Source: Lentzea californiensis
Lineage (GTDB): Bacteria > Actinomycetota > Actinomycetes > Mycobacteriales > Pseudonocardiaceae
Length of the DNA: 64,000 bases
Direction: 5' to 3'
Assembly (NCBI RefSeq): GCF_024648825.1
Contig: NZ_JANBBE010000001.1
Span: 372,001 to 436,000, forward strand
Below the pieces are notes generated by a model. That model was not told the DNA's origin. It did no database searches and worked only from the letters and a program-made list of their open reading frames with translations. This document shows positions 17,471 through 27,887 of this stretch, piece after piece. The position numbers and the translations under genes are program-made. Each line of letters starts with the position of its first letter. The first letter of the stretch is position 1.

Positions 17471-18181
17471 TCAGGCCTCGTCCACCAGCATGTTGCGGGT
17501 GCGGTTCGGGTCGACCGGGATGCCAGGGCCCATCGTCGTGGAGACGGTGACCTTCTTGACGTACCGGCCCTTGGCCGCGGACGGCTTGACGCGCATGATC
17601 TCGTCCAGCGCGGCGGCGTAGTTCTCGACCAGCTTCTCGGAGTCGAACGAGACCTTGCCGATGACGAAGTGCAGGTTGGCCTGCTTGTCAACGCGGAAGT
17701 TGATCTTTCCGCCCTTGATCTCGTTGACGGCCTTCGTGACGTCGGGGGTCACGGTGCCGGTCTTCGGGTTCGGCATCAGGCCACGCGGGCCGAGGATGCG
17801 GGCGATGCGACCGACCTTGGCCATCTGGTCGGGGGTCGCGATCGCGGCGTCGAAGTCGAGCCAGCCACCCTGGATGCGCTCGATCAGGTCCTCGGAGCCG
17901 ACAGCGTCCGCACCGGCGGCCTCGGCCTCAGCGGCCTTGTCACCGGTTGCGAAGACGATCACGCGGGCGGTCTTGCCCGTACCGTGCGGCAGATTCACGG
18001 TGCCGCGGACCATCTGGTCGGCCTTGCGAGGGTCGACGCCGAGGCGAATCGCGACCTCGACGGTGGCGTCGAGCTTCACCTTGGACGTTTCCTTGGCGAG
18101 CTTGGTGGCCTCCAGCGGCGAGTACAGCCGCTCCCGGTCCACCAGCTCTGCGGAGGCCTTGTAGGCCTTGCTGCGCTTCAT
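17471..18181 (-). CDS. rplA: 50S ribosomal protein L1
   Basis: 236 residues, of normal length. Typical segments are [39 protein letters not shown] and [14 protein letters not shown]1 forms the mobile stalk at the E site and often represses its own operon. It follows rplK by 79 bases and ends before the bidirectional terminator. Confidence 0.98.
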   Translation of the reverse strand: MKRSKAYKASAELVDRERLYSPLEATKLAKETSKVKLDATVEVAIRLGVDPRKADQMVRGTVNLPHGTGKTARVIVFATGDKAAEAEAAGADAVGSEDLIERIQGGWLDFDAAIATPDQMAKVGRIARILGPRGLMPNPKTGTVTPDVTKAVNEIKGGKINFRVDKQANLHFVIGKVSFDSEKLVENYAAALDEIMRVKPSAAKGRYVKKVTVSTTMGPGIPVDPNRTRNMLVDEA

Positions 18182-18260
18182 GCTCTGTCCTTACCGTGGA
18201 TCAGTTCGTGGTGAATGAGCCGCGCTCGGCTCTCCCACGCTTGCTAGAAAGAGGGTGTGG

Positions 18261-18695
18261 TCAGCCTTCGACCGTGATGCCCATGGAACGGGCGGTGCCG
18301 GCGATGATCTTCGCCGCCTGGTCGATGTCGTTCGCGTTCAGGTCGACCATCTTGACCTGCGCGATGCTGCGCACCTGCTCCATGGTCACCTTGGCGACCT
18401 TGACGCGGTGCGGCTCGCCGCTGCCCTTGTCGACACCAGCGGCGGCGAGGATGAGTCGCGCGGCCGGAGGAGTCTTCAGCTTGAAGTCGAACGAGCGGTC
18501 TTCGTACACGGAGATCTCAACCGGCACGACCTGACCGCGCTGCGACTCGGTCGCGGCGTTGTAGGCCTTGCAGAACTCCATGATGTTGACGCCGTGCTGA
18601 CCCAGCGCGGGACCAACGGGAGGCGCCGGGTTGGCGGCACCAGCCTTGATCTGCAGCTTGATGATCGCTGACAGCTTCTTCTTCTTGGGAGGCAT
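18261..18695 (-). CDS. rplK: 50S ribosomal protein L11
   Basis: 144 residues with the proline-rich [24 protein letters not shown] region that binds thiopeptide antibiotics and the GTPase centre, and the RNA-binding C-terminal domain (MDLNA-like [24 protein letters not shown]). Part of the nusG-rplK-rplA cluster. Confidence 0.98.
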
Positions 18696-18782
18696 TGTCC
18701 GTACTTCCTGTTATTGCAGTGTCCGCGCGCGGCTCTGCCAGCCGCAGCGTGGCCGATCGGTCTTCCGGTCAGGGAAAACCGC

Positions 18783-20043
<1,261 letters not shown>

Positions 20044-20080
20044 GCCGTGCCTCCACTCCACCCATGACGCGCTTCGACAG

Positions 20081-20153
<73 letters not shown>

Positions 20154-20344
20154 TTGAGATCCCGAATGGGATCCCCTGGCCAAGCAGGAAGTGTACGGGA
20201 ACCTGCCCCGTCCATTCCAACCAGACCGCTCAAGCACTTGCCGAGCGGCCTGTCGCACAGCCTACCCATATGCGAGCCGGGAAGACGAATCAGGGTCGTG
20301 CAACTGCGATGCCGTCCCGGCCCGAATCTCCCGTGAACACGGCA

Positions 20345-20376
20345 AACACCACCGGACCGGATCGCCCGGTGGTGTT
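20345..20376 (-). terminator. Hairpin downstream of hadB
   Basis: AACACCACCGG and CCGGTGGTGTT pair around a 10-base loop, 14 bases after the hadB stop. On the minus strand the stem ends in GTGTTT. Probable terminator separating hadAB from tRNA-Trp/secE. Confidence 0.6.
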
Positions 20377-20389
20377 CTTGATCACAAGA

Positions 20390-20797
20390 TCAGCTGACCC
20401 GCACGCGGGCGAAGGCACCCGTCAACACCGACTTGCCGTCAAAAGCCGCGTTGATGTTGACCTTCACAGTTCCGTCGTCGAAGGCCTTGGTGACCTTCGC
20501 GGTCACCTCGACGAGCGCGCCCTCGTCGTCGTTGGGCACCACGACGGGCCGCCCGAAACGGCAGCCGTACTCGACGATCGCACCGGGGTCGCCGATCCAC
20601 TCCGCGACGATCCGCGAGGCCACGGCCATGGTCAGCATGCCGTGCGCGATCACGTCCGGCAGGCCGACGTCCTCGGCCGTCTTCTCGTTCCAGTGGATGG
20701 GGTTGAAGTCCAGCGAGGCGCCCGCGTAGCGCACCAGGTCGGAGCGCTTGAGGCGCACGGACAGCGCCGGCAGTTCGGTGCCAACCTCGTACGTCAT
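20390..20797 (-). CDS. hadB: MaoC-like (R)-hydratase/dehydratase, HadB type
   Basis: 135 residues forming one hot-dog domain. The hydratase motif is present as Asp30-Phe-Asn-Pro-Ile-His35, followed by VIAHGMLTMA; Asp30 and His35 are the expected catalytic pair. In mycobacteria HadB with HadA or HadC dehydrates 3-hydroxyacyl-ACP in the FAS-II system. The ATG overlaps the hadA stop by 4 bases. No hadC follows; the next feature downstream is tRNA-Trp. Confidence 0.9.
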   Translation of the reverse strand: MTYEVGTELPALSVRLKRSDLVRYAGASLDFNPIHWNEKTAEDVGLPDVIAHGMLTMAVASRIVAEWIGDPGAIVEYGCRFGRPVVVPNDDEGALVEVTAKVTKAFDDGTVKVNINAAFDGKSVLTGAFARVRVS

Positions 20798-21243
20798 GCG
20801 TCTTCTCCCCTCACGACGAGCATCGACTTGGCGGTGGTGACGGGCTCGCCGTCCACCGTGGTGATCTCCGTCCGCACGGTCACCATGTCGTTGCCCATGC
20901 GGGACGTGATGGCGTCGACGTGCGCCACGCACACGAGCTGGTCGCCCGCGGTGATGGGCCGGTGGTGGGTGAAGTTCTGGTCGCCGTGCACGACGCGGCT
21001 GTAGTCGAGCTGCAGCTCCGGGTCGAACATGACCGTCTCGTTGGTCTTCATCGACACGACGATCGCGAACGTCGGCGGCGCGATGACGTCCCTGTGCCCC
21101 AACGCCTTCGCCGCTTCGGCATCGAGGTAGGCCGGGCTGGTCGCGCCGATCGCCTCAGCGAACTCGCGGATCTTCTCGCGGCTCACGTCGTACGGCTGCG
21201 ACGGCGGATAACTACGTCCGATGAAAGCGGGGTCGAGAGGCAC
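20794..21243 (-). CDS. hadA: MaoC-like dehydratase subunit, HadA type
   Basis: 149 residues, a hot-dog protein resembling mycobacterial HadA (start PLDPAFIGRSYPPSQPYDVSREKI). It lacks the Asp-x-Asn-Pro-x-His motif of HadB, so it should be the substrate-channel partner of a heterodimer. It begins at GTG 21243 with no visible Shine-Dalgarno; a TATAGG box lies 8 bases upstream, so a very short or absent leader is possible. It follows the rpmG hairpin. Confidence 0.88.
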   Translation of the reverse strand: MPLDPAFIGRSYPPSQPYDVSREKIREFAEAIGATSPAYLDAEAAKALGHRDVIAPPTFAIVVSMKTNETVMFDPELQLDYSRVVHGDQNFTHHRPITAGDQLVCVAHVDAITSRMGNDMVTVRTEITTVDGEPVTTAKSMLVVRGEDA

Positions 21244-21259
21244 CGGAGGAGCCTATATG

Positions 21260-21298
21260 CGACGAGGCCCGCCCCACGGTGTGGGACGGGCCTCGTCG
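21260..21298 (-). terminator. rpmG terminator
   Basis: CGACGAGGCCCG and CGGGCCTCGTCG form a 12-base outer stem with CCCCAC/GTGGGA-type inner pairing. It lies between the rpmG stop and the hadA start and probably insulates the two. Confidence 0.65.
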
Positions 21299-21314
21299 AA
21301 GAGTTGCTACGCGC

Positions 21315-21479
21315 TCAGCGGGTTTCCTTGTGCGCGCGGTGCGTCTTGCAGTTCGGGCAGAACTTCTTGATCTCCAGGCGGTCCGGGTCGTTGCGCCGGT
21401 TCTTCCTGGTGATGTAGTTCCGGTGCTTGCACTCCTCGCACGCGAGGGTGATCTTCGGGCGTACGTCGGTTGCAGCCAC
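21315..21479 (-). CDS. rpmG: 50S ribosomal protein L33
   Basis: 54 residues: [20 protein letters not shown] and onward, with CEEC at 14-17 and CPNC near 41-44, the four zinc ligands, and the C-terminus THRAHKETR. It is a Cys-containing (C+) L33. GTG start. It sits between tRNA-Met and hadA, as in mycobacteria. Confidence 0.95.
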   Translation of the reverse strand: MAATDVRPKITLACEECKHRNYITRKNRRNDPDRLEIKKFCPNCKTHRAHKETR

Positions 21480-21555
21480 GGTCCTTGCCTTCCTGAGAGC
21501 ACACGTGCCCCGAACACCCAGTGCGGGCTTACCGCCTGGCGGGGATCTTGTGAAG

Positions 21556-21628
21556 TAGCGGTGGCCGGACTTGAACCGGCGACACAGCGATTATGAGCCG
21601 CTTGCTCTACCAACTGAGCTACACCGCT
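21556..21628 (-). tRNA. metT: tRNA-Met (CAT)
   Basis: 73 bases with a perfect 7-base acceptor stem (AGCGGTG/CACCGCT). The anticodon loop contains CTCATAA with anticodon CAT; the T-arm has GGTTCAAGTCC. The first pair A-T and the acceptor shape suggest an elongator tRNA-Met. Confidence 0.95.
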
Positions 21629-21673
21629 TTACACAACTACAGCCGCAGCGCTCAGCACTGCGGCCAGTAGTGG

Positions 21674-21746
21674 AGCCCCTTTACGGAATCGAACCGTAGA
21701 CCTTCTCCTTACCATGGAGACGCTCTGCCGACTGAGCTAAAGGGGC
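21674..21746 (-). tRNA. thrT: tRNA-Thr (GGT)
   Basis: 73 bases with a perfect acceptor stem (GCCCCTT/AAGGGGC). The anticodon stem TCTCC/GGAGA encloses ATGGTAA with anticodon GGT. It is upstream of tRNA-Met on the same strand, probably in one transcript. Confidence 0.95.
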
Positions 21747-21819
21747 TTGCTCTTCGTTCTTGCCGAGCGAGGACAACTCTACAACACGCCTCAACCAAGA
21801 ACGAAATCCGGGGGTCCTC

Positions 21820-24426
21820 TTAGTGGACCAAGGTGAGCACCGTCTCATCGCGAGCACCCCTGACCTGCACCGTTCGTGCGCGCAGCCAGGCCTCGAAGCG
21901 ATCTTCGGACAGCGGCCGGGAGATCAGGTAGCCCTGCGCGACATCGCAGCCCATCCCGACCAACTGGTCGCGCGCGGCGTCGTCCTCGACGCCTTCCGCG
22001 ACGACCACGAGACCGAGCGAGTGGCCGAGCTCCACGATCGACCGGACCACGGCCATGTCGCCGAGGTCCGTGCCCATCCCGAGCACGAACGACTTGTCGA
22101 TCTTCACCTCGTCCACCGGCAGCTGGCGCAGGTACGCCAGCGACGAGTAACCGGTGCCGAAGTCGTCGACCGCCAGCACGACGCCGATCGCGTGCAGGCG
22201 CCGCAGCACCGGCAGAGCGCGCTCGGGATCGGCCATGACGCCCGACTCGGTGAGCTCGAAGGTCAGCAGCCCCGACGGCACGTCGTGGCGCTCCAGGGCG
22301 GCCTCGACGCGGTTCGGGAAGTCCTCGTCTCCGAGCGTCCGCACGGAGAGGTTCACCGCGATGGACATCCGCAGGCCGCGGTCGAGCCAGCGGCGCACGC
22401 GTTCCAGAGCGCGGTCCATCACGAAGTCCGTCAGCACGTCCACGAGACCGGTGGCCTCCACAGCCGGCACGAACTCGTCGGGGTCGACGCGGCCGAACTC
22501 CGGATGTGTCCAGCGCACCAACGCTTCCGCGCCCACGACCTGACGTGAGGGCAGGGCGACCTTCGGCTGGTAGTGCACCGAGATCTGCCCGGTCTCGACG
22601 GCCTGGCGGAACTGCGTCACGAGCTGGAAGCGGCGCAGGAACAGGTGGCCCATCGACGGCGCGTAGGCCTTCACGGGTGTGCCCTCGGACGTGGCGCGCA
22701 CGGCGACATCGGCCCGCTGCAGCAACACGTCGGGGTCCGGGTCCTCGGTCTCGGAGTCCGCCTTGGACGCGTACCCCACGACCGCGGAGGCCTCGACGGT
22801 CAGGCGGTCGACCGGGTACGGCACGGAAAGCCCCGCCCGCAACCGTTCCGCGGTCTCGTGGGCGGTCTGAGCGCGCTCGTCGTCGAGGTACGCGGCGAAC
22901 GCGCCACCCTCCAGGCGTGCCAGCGGCACGTCCGCTCCGAGAGCGTCGCGCAGCCGGCGCCCGGCGGCGACGACCATCCGGTTGCCCCAGGCCTGGCCCA
23001 GCGCGTCGGAGACCGTCGACAGGATGTCGAGGTCGATGCGCAGCACCACTCCCCTTTGGGACTCGTGCAACGGCTCACCGCACGCCTCGCGGAAGCCCGC
23101 CCGGTTCAGCAGACCGGTCAGCGGGTCGTGGTAGGCGTCGTGGCGCAGGCGGGCGAGCAGGCGGCGGTTGTCGACGGCCGTCGCGAGGTGCGAGGCCAGC
23201 GTGCGCAGCAGCTGGATGTCCGCCTTGCCGAAACCGCGCCAGCGCGACAGCCGGTCGTGCGCCTCGACGGCACCGAGCAGCTGGGTCGCGCCGCGCAACG
23301 GGACGACCAGGGCTTCCTGCGCGTCGCGGCGCAGCAGGGCCTCGGTGACGTCCTCGGTCGCATCGGCCACGCGGTAGTAGCGGACGTGCGTGCCCGGCAG
23401 CTGAAGCACCGGGTCTTCGCGCACGGCACGAGGGTCCGTCGCGGTCATCTCCTCGGGCAGCGGTTCGCCGGCGACGAGGGTGATCATGGCTTCCTGCGGA
23501 TCGGTGCGCAGGCGCAGCACGACCCTGTTGGCGTTGAGCTGCTCGCGGATGCGTTCCGCGATGAGCTGCCACTCGTCCTCTTCGACGCCCGAGGTGAGGT
23601 CGTCGTCGGGCTGGCGCGGGCCGGTGCCGTGTTGTCCCGACCTCGCGACGCGGAGGCTGACCTCGCTCAACGCCTCCAGGTCGCGCTGTTCGCGCAGCAG
23701 CCCGGAGTAGGCGAAGTAGGTGGCCACGATGCCCGCGAGCACCAGGATGATCAGGGCGGCGCCCCACGGCGTGGTGGCGACGATCTGGTAGCCGACGAGG
23801 CCGGCCGAGGTGTTCAGCAGCGCGACGACCAGCGTCTGCAGCACGAGACGGACGCTGTTGCCCACGCGCATCGACTTGCCCATGAGGCGCAGCGCGCAGA
23901 GGCCCAGCACGCTCGCGAGGAGCGGCACGGTGATCGTTCCGATGAACGCGCCCGCCCAGAACGGGCCACCGGCGCCGATCATCCGGTTCACGGCCTCGGC
24001 GGCGGCGAACGCCACGGAGATCTCCATGAACATGAGGCCCGCGTTGTAGACGGCCCTGTCGAGGATCCGCCTGCCGAGCAACGTGCCCACGCCGGCGACC
24101 ACGTGCGCGGCGAGCACGATCTCGAACGGGGCCACGAGCAGGCCCAGGACCAGCGGGATCTCGGTGAAGGAGATCGTCCACGCGACGCCGCTGCGGACGT
24201 CGACGTTGATCGCGAGCTGTTCCGCCAGCAGGAAGCCGACGACGAGGAGCGGGCCGATCCAGAAGAGGGAGGTGGTCTCCCTCTCCGGGAGCCAGGCCGC
24301 GACCATGCCCGCGCAGGCGACGCCGGCCACCAGAAGGGTGACGGCGAACGCGCTGAACGCGCGGTTGGTCGACTTGGCCGACCAGGCGGCCGAGTCCGAC
24401 ACGGGGGCCGACGCTCGGTCGGACAT
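21820..24426 (-). CDS. Membrane GAF-GGDEF-EAL protein, probable c-di-GMP phosphodiesterase
   Basis: 868 residues. About seven membrane helices occupy residues 24-245, a GAF-like region 285-420, a GGDEF domain 430-590 and an EAL domain 600-860. The GGDEF signature is changed to EGGAF (506-510), so cyclase activity is unlikely. The EAL domain keeps E634-A-L, N692, E724, DDFGTGYSS (754-762), K775 and E811, the residues needed for metal binding and c-di-GMP hydrolysis. GAGGAGG precedes the ATG. It probably lowers c-di-GMP in response to a signal sensed in the membrane or GAF part. Confidence 0.9.
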   Translation of the reverse strand: MSDRASAPVSDSAAWSAKSTNRAFSAFAVTLLVAGVACAGMVAAWLPERETTSLFWIGPLLVVGFLLAEQLAINVDVRSGVAWTISFTEIPLVLGLLVAPFEIVLAAHVVAGVGTLLGRRILDRAVYNAGLMFMEISVAFAAAEAVNRMIGAGGPFWAGAFIGTITVPLLASVLGLCALRLMGKSMRVGNSVRLVLQTLVVALLNTSAGLVGYQIVATTPWGAALIILVLAGIVATYFAYSGLLREQRDLEALSEVSLRVARSGQHGTGPRQPDDDLTSGVEEDEWQLIAERIREQLNANRVVLRLRTDPQEAMITLVAGEPLPEEMTATDPRAVREDPVLQLPGTHVRYYRVADATEDVTEALLRRDAQEALVVPLRGATQLLGAVEAHDRLSRWRGFGKADIQLLRTLASHLATAVDNRRLLARLRHDAYHDPLTGLLNRAGFREACGEPLHESQRGVVLRIDLDILSTVSDALGQAWGNRMVVAAGRRLRDALGADVPLARLEGGAFAAYLDDERAQTAHETAERLRAGLSVPYPVDRLTVEASAVVGYASKADSETEDPDPDVLLQRADVAVRATSEGTPVKAYAPSMGHLFLRRFQLVTQFRQAVETGQISVHYQPKVALPSRQVVGAEALVRWTHPEFGRVDPDEFVPAVEATGLVDVLTDFVMDRALERVRRWLDRGLRMSIAVNLSVRTLGDEDFPNRVEAALERHDVPSGLLTFELTESGVMADPERALPVLRRLHAIGVVLAVDDFGTGYSSLAYLRQLPVDEVKIDKSFVLGMGTDLGDMAVVRSIVELGHSLGLVVVAEGVEDDAARDQLVGMGCDVAQGYLISRPLSEDRFEAWLRARTVQVRGARDETVLTLVH

Positions 24427-24583
24427 CCAGCCTCCTCGTCGGCCTGGGTGGGGGACCTCTAGGCGTGACTGAGGGGTCCCGCACTTCGCGATCAGGACCC
24501 CTCCAGGGGCACCAATGTACCCCGCTCGGGGGACGAAATGGCAGGTCGAGCACCCCTAGTGACTTTGATTCACCCAGACGTGG

Positions 24584-25336
24584 CTACACGTTCAAGCGCC
24601 CCTGGAGCACCGTCACGGCCTGCCCCGAGAGCAGCACGCGATCTTGGGCGAGGGTCGTCCTGACGAACCCCCCGCGCGGCGACGCCTGCTCCGCCAGCAG
24701 GTCAGCGCGTTGAAGCCGCGGCACCCAATAGGACGCAAGGGTGCAGTGGGCCGATCCGGTGACGGGGTCCTCCGGGATGCCGACGGACGGGTAGAAGCAC
24801 CGGCTGACGATGTCCGCGTCGCCGTCTCCGACGGCCGTTACGATTACTCCGCGTGACTGGATTTGTGCCAGTCCTTGGACGTCAGGTCGCAAGGACCGGA
24901 CTTCCGCCGCGCTTTCCAACTCGATCAGGAAGTCGAACCGCCCGCGCGACACGGACTTGATCGTCGCATGTGGCAGCGCTTCCGCTAGACCGATTGGCGG
25001 GTCAGTCAACTCTGGGGGGTCCGCCGGGAAGTCCATCCGGATCCACCCATCGTCATTTGCGCATGTGAGCACCCCACTACGCGTGGTGAACGCCTGCTCC
25101 CCGCCCAGCACGTGCGCGGCGGCGAGGGTGGCGTGCCCGCAGAGGTCCACCTCGACCTCCGGCGTGAACCAGCGGAGGTGGTTGTCCGGCGTGACGAAGG
25201 CCGTTTCGGCGTGCTTCATCTCGGCGGCGACGCGCTGCATCCAGGCGTCGTCGCGCGGTTCGGTGAGGAGCACGACTCCCGCGGGGTTGCCCGCGAAGGG
25301 CGTGCTGGTGAACGAATCCACGACGTAGATCTCCAC
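24584..25336 (-). CDS. PhzF family protein
   Basis: 250 residues. The PhzF fold is recognised by VDSFTSTPFAGNPAGVV, KHAETAFV with the catalytic Glu44, DLCGHATLAAAHVL, and GIPEDPVTGSAHCTL. PhzF enzymes are isomerases or epimerase-like proteins; most members outside phenazine clusters have no known substrate. GTG at 25336 is chosen because the family starts with xxIYVVDSFT. A much longer open frame upstream has no homology. Divergent from the acetyltransferase gene 15 bases away, so both promoters overlap. Confidence 0.87.
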   Translation of the reverse strand: MEIYVVDSFTSTPFAGNPAGVVLLTEPRDDAWMQRVAAEMKHAETAFVTPDNHLRWFTPEVEVDLCGHATLAAAHVLGGEQAFTTRSGVLTCANDDGWIRMDFPADPPELTDPPIGLAEALPHATIKSVSRGRFDFLIELESAAEVRSLRPDVQGLAQIQSRGVIVTAVGDGDADIVSRCFYPSVGIPEDPVTGSAHCTLASYWVPRLQRADLLAEQASPRGGFVRTTLAQDRVLLSGQAVTVLQGRLNV

Positions 25337-25351
25337 ACGTCCGACCCTGCC

Positions 25352-26185
25352 ATGGTCAGATGGGACGTGAGCGAGATCTTTTCCTACCGCGAGACCGACC
25401 CGGACTCCCTGCTCCTCACCTGGGGACCCCTGCGCACGCACGGCCTGACCTGGCAGCCGGGCTGCGACCTGCCCGCGTTGCTCGACGAGTGGGACACCCG
25501 CCTCACCGGCCTGGACGACCCGGAGACCGCGGCGATCGTGCAGCTGCCCAGCCACGAGACAGGCGGCGCGCGGACGTTGATCAGCCGGGGGTTCGCGCCG
25601 CTCACGGTGGTCGCCGAACGCCTCGCCGGCCGTTCGCCCGCGCCGCGGCCGTCCGGAGTGGGCATCCGCGCCGCCACGCATGCCGATCTGGACGTCGCCG
25701 TCGAACTGAACCTGCACACGGTCCGGTACGACGCGCAGTTCGGTCTGGTGACCGAGCGCCCGAACACCGCCGAGCACCTGCGCACGGCGCTGGCCGAGGT
25801 GCTCGACCGCGACCACGAGACGATTTGGCTGGCGATCAGCGACGACACGCCCGTCGGCATGATCTACGTCGACATGCCGCAGGACGCGGGGTGGATGGAG
25901 AAGTACGCGTCGGCGCGGCCGTTCGCCTACCTCGGTCATCTCGGCGTGCGGCCCGATGTGCGCGGTACAGGTGCGGGTAGCGCTCTCGCGGCTCACGCGC
26001 ACGGCGTTCTGGACGCGGCCGGAGTGGCGTCGACGCTGCTCCACCACGCGTTGCCGAACCCGCGCTCGACGCCGTTCTGGTACTCGCAGGGTTATCGGCC
26101 GCGGTGGACGCTGTGGGCGCGCCGTCCCGCGCTGCGCTCTTCGCACGGCGTGTCGGCGCAACCCGAACGGCCTAATGAGACATGA
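25352..26185 (+). CDS. GNAT family N-acetyltransferase
   Basis: 277 residues from ATG 25352; GTG at 25370 is an alternative. The C-terminal GNAT domain (about residues 110-255) has the acetyl-CoA loop VRPDVRGTGAGSAL and a C-terminal STPFWYSQGYRPRWTLW. The N-terminal 100 residues look like a degenerate second GNAT half. Substrate unknown. It is divergent from the PhzF-like gene. Confidence 0.8.
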   Translation: MVRWDVSEIFSYRETDPDSLLLTWGPLRTHGLTWQPGCDLPALLDEWDTRLTGLDDPETAAIVQLPSHETGGARTLISRGFAPLTVVAERLAGRSPAPRPSGVGIRAATHADLDVAVELNLHTVRYDAQFGLVTERPNTAEHLRTALAEVLDRDHETIWLAISDDTPVGMIYVDMPQDAGWMEKYASARPFAYLGHLGVRPDVRGTGAGSALAAHAHGVLDAAGVASTLLHHALPNPRSTPFWYSQGYRPRWTLWARRPALRSSHGVSAQPERPNET

Positions 26186-26298
26186 TCTACCTGTTCACAC
26201 AAGCGAAGAACCCGAACGAACCCGTACTTGTGGAACGAATCCGGCCTCTATCTCGACAAAGGGGTAAGCGATTCGGACGCCACACCTGGGGGGTCGAG

Positions 26299-26535
26299 AT
26301 GGAACTCAGCGGTAGAGCGAGAGCGATGCTGACGGCTGTCGCCGCAGGACGCGCCGAGGTGACAGGCGGCACGGAGCCCGACCTGTACGTCGACGGACTG
26401 CCCTGTTGCGACCGCATGGCGACGCACGACCTCGTGCACGCGGGACTGCTGCGCCCCACGCAGCCAACGAGCTTCGGCCTTCGCGTCTGCGCGGAACTGA
26501 CCGACGACGGCCGGGCGGCACTCGCCGCGATCTGA
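26299..26535 (+). CDS. Small conserved actinobacterial protein of unknown function
   Basis: 78 residues: MELSGRARAMLTAVAAGRAEV, then a central CC pair (DGLPCCDRMATHDLVHAGLLRP) and a short C-terminus reading LTDDGRAALAAI. The pattern HDLVHAGLL followed by LTDDGRAAL looks like the end of a winged-helix fold. An upstream ATG at 26182 is possible, but the internal ATG has GGGG 8 bases upstream and the extra 39 residues look non-coding. Function not known. Confidence 0.6.
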   Translation: MELSGRARAMLTAVAAGRAEVTGGTEPDLYVDGLPCCDRMATHDLVHAGLLRPTQPTSFGLRVCAELTDDGRAALAAI

Positions 26536-26597
26536 TCCGCGTGTTGATCGCCCAATGATCGAACATCTGTTCGACATGGGGTAGGCTCCGCGCTGAG

Positions 26598-26635
26598 GCC
26601 GGCACGCAAGAGAGAGGAAGCTCTTGCGCGCCGGC
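26598..26635. terminator. Bidirectional hairpin between convergent genes
   Basis: GCCGGC-x2-GCAAGAG pairs with CTCTTGC-x2-GCCGGC around an 8-base loop. It lies between the plus-strand gene ending at 26535 and the minus-strand gene ending at 26647. Confidence 0.7.
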
Positions 26636-26646
26636 TTCACCTTTGC

Positions 26647-27072
26647 TCAGGCCACCTTCTGCCCCGTGGCCACGTTCATGCGGTTCCACAGGTTGATCGC
26701 GCCGATGGCGATCACGAGACCCGCGAGCTGCTCCTCGGTGTAGTGCTTCGCCGCCTCGTCCCACACGTCGTCGCTCACGTGCACGCGCGTGATCTGCTCG
26801 GCGAGCGCGAACCCGGCCTTCTCGGCGTCGGTGTAGTACGGCACGTCCCGCCACCCCGCGACGGCGTAGACCTTCTCGTCCGCCACGTTCGCCTGGCGCA
26901 ACAGCTTGGTGTGGTAGTCGATGCACGTGCCGCAGCCGTTCATGATGCTGACGCGCAGGCAGATCAACTCGACGTAGTCCCCGTCGATCCCCGTGCTCCC
27001 CGCTGCCGCCGACAGGTCCAGCAGGGCCTTCATCGCGCCGGGCACGGACATGATCGGGTTGGCGATCCTCAT
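26647..27072 (-). CDS. AhpD-like carboxymuconolactone decarboxylase family protein
   Basis: 141 residues. The redox motif is NGCGTC with Cys47 and Cys50, followed by His54 (IDYHTKLL), the peroxidase signature of AhpD-like proteins. Later helices read ITRVHVSDDVWDEAAKHYTEEQLAGLVIAIGAINLWNR, usual for the family. It probably reduces peroxides or acts as a thiol reductant. It follows the SDR gene by about 80 bases on the same strand. Confidence 0.88.
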   Translation of the reverse strand: MRIANPIMSVPGAMKALLDLSAAAGSTGIDGDYVELICLRVSIMNGCGTCIDYHTKLLRQANVADEKVYAVAGWRDVPYYTDAEKAGFALAEQITRVHVSDDVWDEAAKHYTEEQLAGLVIAIGAINLWNRMNVATGQKVA

Positions 27073-27152
27073 CTTCGTTCTCCTTCGTCGTCTTCCTGCT
27101 TGGTCGACACGGCAGGCGACGAAGGTGTGACAGGCCGGCCGAAGATTTTTCT

Positions 27153-27887
27153 CTAGACGTTGATCCCCTGGCCCAGTCCGCCGTCGACGGCGAGTTCGGC
27201 ACCGGTCGTGAAGGTGGCGTCGAACCCCAGGAAGAGCACCGCGGCCGCGACCTCGTCCATCGTGCCGTGGCGCTTGAGCGGCGTGATGCGGTCGCCCACG
27301 TCCTTGAACTCCTGCAGCACCTCAGGCGACGCACCGACGACGCCCATGGACGGGGTGTCGATGAAGCCAGGACTGACGACGTTGACCCTGATCCCGCGCG
27401 GGGCGAGTTCCGCGGCGAACCCCCGTGCGAAGGACCGCACGGCCGCCTTGGCCGCCGCGTAGAGGGTCAGCCCCTCCGCGCCCTGCTCCGTGGCGACGCT
27501 GGTCGTGAAGACGATCGCGCCACCCTCCTTGATGAGTGGAGCCAGCTGCTGCGCGGTGAAGAACGCGCCCTTGGTGTTGATGTCGAACGTGCGGTCGTAG
27601 TCGCGCTCGGTGGCGTCGGGGAACGGGGTCAGCGTCGAGTAGCCGACGTTGATGAAGAGCAGGTCGATCTCCTGCAACCGTTCCCGCACTTCGGTTCCGA
27701 GCTCGACGATGTCGTCGAGGTTCGCCGCGTCCGACGCGACGGCGTGCGCCTTGACGCCCTCGGCCTTCTCGGTGCTGCGCCCCGTGAGCAGCACCTCGGC
27801 GCCGCCCTCGATCAGCTTGTCGACCGTCGCCCGGCCCATGCCGTGCGTGCCGCCGGTGACGACGGCCTTCTTCCCCAGGTACTTCAC
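27153..27887 (-). CDS. Short-chain dehydrogenase/reductase
   Basis: 244 residues of the classical SDR family. The cofactor motif is TGGTHGMG (11-18); the catalytic triad is Ser130, Tyr143 and Lys147 (YAAAK). The basic residue in TGR after strand 2 suggests NADP(H). The GTG start overlaps the stop of the imine-reductase-like gene (GTGA), so the two are one operon under the HxlR regulator. Confidence 0.9.
   Translation of the reverse strand: MKYLGKKAVVTGGTHGMGRATVDKLIEGGAEVLLTGRSTEKAEGVKAHAVASDAANLDDIVELGTEVRERLQEIDLLFINVGYSTLTPFPDATERDYDRTFDINTKGAFFTAQQLAPLIKEGGAIVFTTSVATEQGAEGLTLYAAAKAAVRSFARGFAAELAPRGIRVNVVSPGFIDTPSMGVVGASPEVLQEFKDVGDRITPLKRHGTMDEVAAAVLFLGFDATFTTGAELAVDGGLGQGINV

Noticed and set aside
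24584..26161. 525-residue version of the PhzF-like gene
   Set aside because: The added N-terminal 275 residues lie opposite the acetyltransferase gene and lack homology; the family N-terminus begins at 25336.
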